This document shows, in pieces, positions 62,395-64,000 of a stretch of DNA of 64,000 bases. The DNA is taken from positions 496,001 to 560,000 of the forward strand of contig JAQYUZ010000003.1 of the NCBI GenBank assembly GCA_033819885.1, read 5' to 3'. Position 1 is the first letter of the stretch; every line of letters begins with the position of its first letter. Both the position numbers and the translations under genes were made by a program. The notes under the pieces were generated by a model. That model searched no databases, was not told the origin of the DNA, and saw only the letters and a program-made list of their open reading frames with translations. This DNA is from Microbotryomycetes sp. JL201. Taxonomy: Eukaryota > Basidiomycota > Microbotryomycetes.

Positions 62395-64000
62395 TCATCT
62401 CTCGAGCGAGATTTTACTCAGAGTCTCGGATGATGGTTCTGCGTCGGCCGACGTGGAGACTTTTTTACGCGTCGGAAGAGGTACAGCTGGCATGTTTGGC
62501 ATGCCGGCTAGCAGTTCTTCGAGATCTTGTTCTGTTTGTCGTTTCGTCGGTAGCGCTGTGGTGTTTGTGGAAGAGACAGCGGTCGCAGTCACTGCCGATT
62601 GTTGTGGAATTTGGGCATGGTGCCTAGCCGACGTTGTGGAATGGGAAGCGGAAGTGATGGCTTGCTGTACGACGTTGGCGAGCTTGTCGCCGTGGGCTAG
62701 GTACTGCTCCGTCCTCGTCATGAGCTCACGCATCGAAGATAATTCAGCTTGCAAGCCATCGTGGAACGTGACCAGGTCCCGTAGCGTTAGCTGAGTCAAG
62801 GGCGTGTCGAGGTTGACGTGGTGCAGATGAGCCAAAGCACTCGAGGCGTGTCTGACTGCATGCGGAGCCACGTGGTGGTGATGGTGGTGGTGCAGTGGGT
62901 GATTGTGAGAGTGACTGTGTGAATGTGTGTGCGAGTGGGATGCAGCAATTGCGGCAGACGTCGAGACTTGAGGCGCAGGCGGCGGCTCGGTAGCCGCAGT
63001 CCGTGCAGTAGGTGCCAGCTGACTAGCCACGGCAGCAAGCTCAGGAAGAGTCATGCCTTGTGGACTGCGTCGTACAAACTGCGGAGCGTGGGCGTTCGCT
63101 GGACCAGGTGGTTCGTTTGTCGTTGACGTTGCCGGAGCTGTGGCCTTCTTGGTCGTCTTGCGGCGTTTGGGTTGTGGATTCTGACTTGCAGCGCTTTCCT
63201 CGCCAGAAAGCTGCACGTCTGAAGGTCGGCTGCCTAATGTGCCGGCTGCATCGTCGGCCGAAGGAGCCTGCGCAACGAGCCAAATTCGCGTGAGACATTG
63301 TGCGCATTCGTGAGATCACGCAGACGTACAATGACTGAATTTGGAACTGCAGCTGTTCGTTTCCTTCGCTTAATAGTGGGTTTCTTCAGGTTGACAGGAC
63401 GGTGAGCACCGTGCAGCTTGTAGTATAGCCCTGGACGTCATCTGTCAGATCACTCGTAATTTTGGCTCTCTGGTTCTTCTTTGCTCACCACATGCGTTAC
63501 ATGCAACACGACCTTCACCGTCGCGTCGCCAAAGGGGCGTTGTACCTGGCGCACACAAGTCAGGGTCTGTCTGTGCACAGTCAGCAAAAGGGTGAAAGAA
63601 AAGAGGAGCTCACGTGTGCCACAATTGACGCATTCCATGATGCCAACGTCTCCCGACGACGCGTCGTGATCTTCGTCATTCTCCGTCTTGACCGCCTCGC
63701 CTTTCGCACTCGAGTGGAGTATGCGATTGTTGAGCGCTGGACATCCCTGACAGCACGGTCTTCCGCCTTGACCGTTGCACTCGCCGTCGCCAGGGCATGT
63801 ACCTTCCTTCGCGCGGTCGATGGATGGCAACGGCGGTGGCGGTGGCGATTGCTTCTGTTGCTGCTGCGATTCCGTGACTGATGCAGCTTCGGCTAGAGCA
63901 GCGATGCTGCGCAAGTTGGTATCTGCCAGTGCGATGCCAGGTTCACCGGTGCTTCCTCGATGGTCTTTGAGAGGTTTGTGCGCTGACGGCGCAGTGATGC
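62395..64000 (-). CDS. GATA factor of the Urbs1/SreA/Fep1 iron-repressor type (5' end outside window)
   Basis: Exons: 63614->64000, 63489-63545, 63330-63430, 62395-63267; the frame is open to the window edge. The Cys-rich motif CPGDGECNGQGG...CCQGC has exactly the C-x5-C-x8-C-x2-C spacing that binds iron (Fe-S) in Urbs1, SreA, Sre1 and Fep1, which shut off siderophore and iron-uptake genes when iron is plentiful. It is followed, as in that family, by a GATA finger with a 17-residue loop (CVNCGTRTTPLWRRDGEG then CNACGLYYKLHGAHRP). The first zinc finger would lie upstream, outside the window. The C-terminal half carries a striking His-rich run (about 62865-62960), then a coiled helix (LRDLVTFHDGLQAELSSMRELM). 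The target genes are unknown. Confidence 0.85.
62865..62960 (-). repeat. His/Ser-rich codon repeat in the GATA factor
   Basis: CAC/CAT-rich sequence coding alternating Ser-His, Thr-His and Asn-His pairs followed by seven consecutive His. Low-complexity, probably variable in length; a possible metal-binding segment. Confidence 0.75.

Overview
The window looks like nuclear DNA of a compact, intron-dense basidiomycete fungus. The evidence is eukaryotic gene structure (about 167 short introns, mostly 43-110 nt, in 26 protein genes), a PriA-like secreted cysteine-rich protein, a CFEM GPI-anchored protein, a fungalysin, an ADP1-type ABC transporter and an Urbs1/SreA/Fep1-type GATA factor. The overall style (very short intergenic gaps, tiny exons) would fit Pucciniomycotina, but the species cannot be fixed from the sequence. 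I saw no rRNA, tRNA, transposon, CRISPR array or prophage.

Exons were rebuilt by hand: I joined reading frames at GT/GC...AG sites, checked that phases add up, and compared the products with remembered family motifs. In every complete gene the summed exon lengths are a multiple of three. Junctions should be right to within about a base, except where stated.

Layout. 1-3350 BMS1 (5' part missing) +; 3596-5176 aldo/keto reductase +; 5375-9162 MSB1-like +; 9411-9992 SUS1 +; 10204-11470 proteasome beta PRE4/PSMB4 -; 11656-13242 PAF-acetylhydrolase-like +; 13311-15148 and 15322-17066 a tandem pair of membrane-anchored SGNH hydrolases -; 17260-18548 STE14 -; 18766-20916 DBP5 -; 21162-24644 ArAE/DUF2421 membrane protein +; 24794-25812 F-box protein -; 26489-27772 WHI2-like +; 28760-30791 PriA-like +; 31129-33688 beta-tubulin -; 33988-37231 fungalysin M36 -; 37583-39576 aspartyl aminopeptidase -; 39764-41413 membrane dipeptidase +; 41519-44020 MTO1 -; 44160-47700 ADP1-type ABC transporter -; 47972-49137 CFEM protein +; 49281-50294 DSBA/FrnE-like -; 50490-52924 homeodomain factor -; 53806-57217 SNF5/SFH1 -; 57784-62048 TRK potassium transporter +; 62395->64000 GATA iron-regulator-like -.

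Most genes are unrelated housekeeping or surface functions with no operon logic. Several share short divergent promoters (11471-11655, 20917-21161, 39577-39763, 47701-47971). Themes that recur are mRNA export and transcription (SUS1, DBP5, SNF5), the cell surface or secretion (SGNH pair, PriA-like, fungalysin, CFEM, dipeptidase), and metal handling (CFEM and a His-rich GATA factor).

The most notable signals are at RNA level. At least six introns (about 3.6%) must use a GC donor to keep conserved reading frames, and beta-tubulin appears to need a 5-nt microexon next to one of them. Others are the near-complete divergence of intron positions between the tandem SGNH paralogs, and the PriA-like gene, where four introns all split a cysteine codon at module borders.
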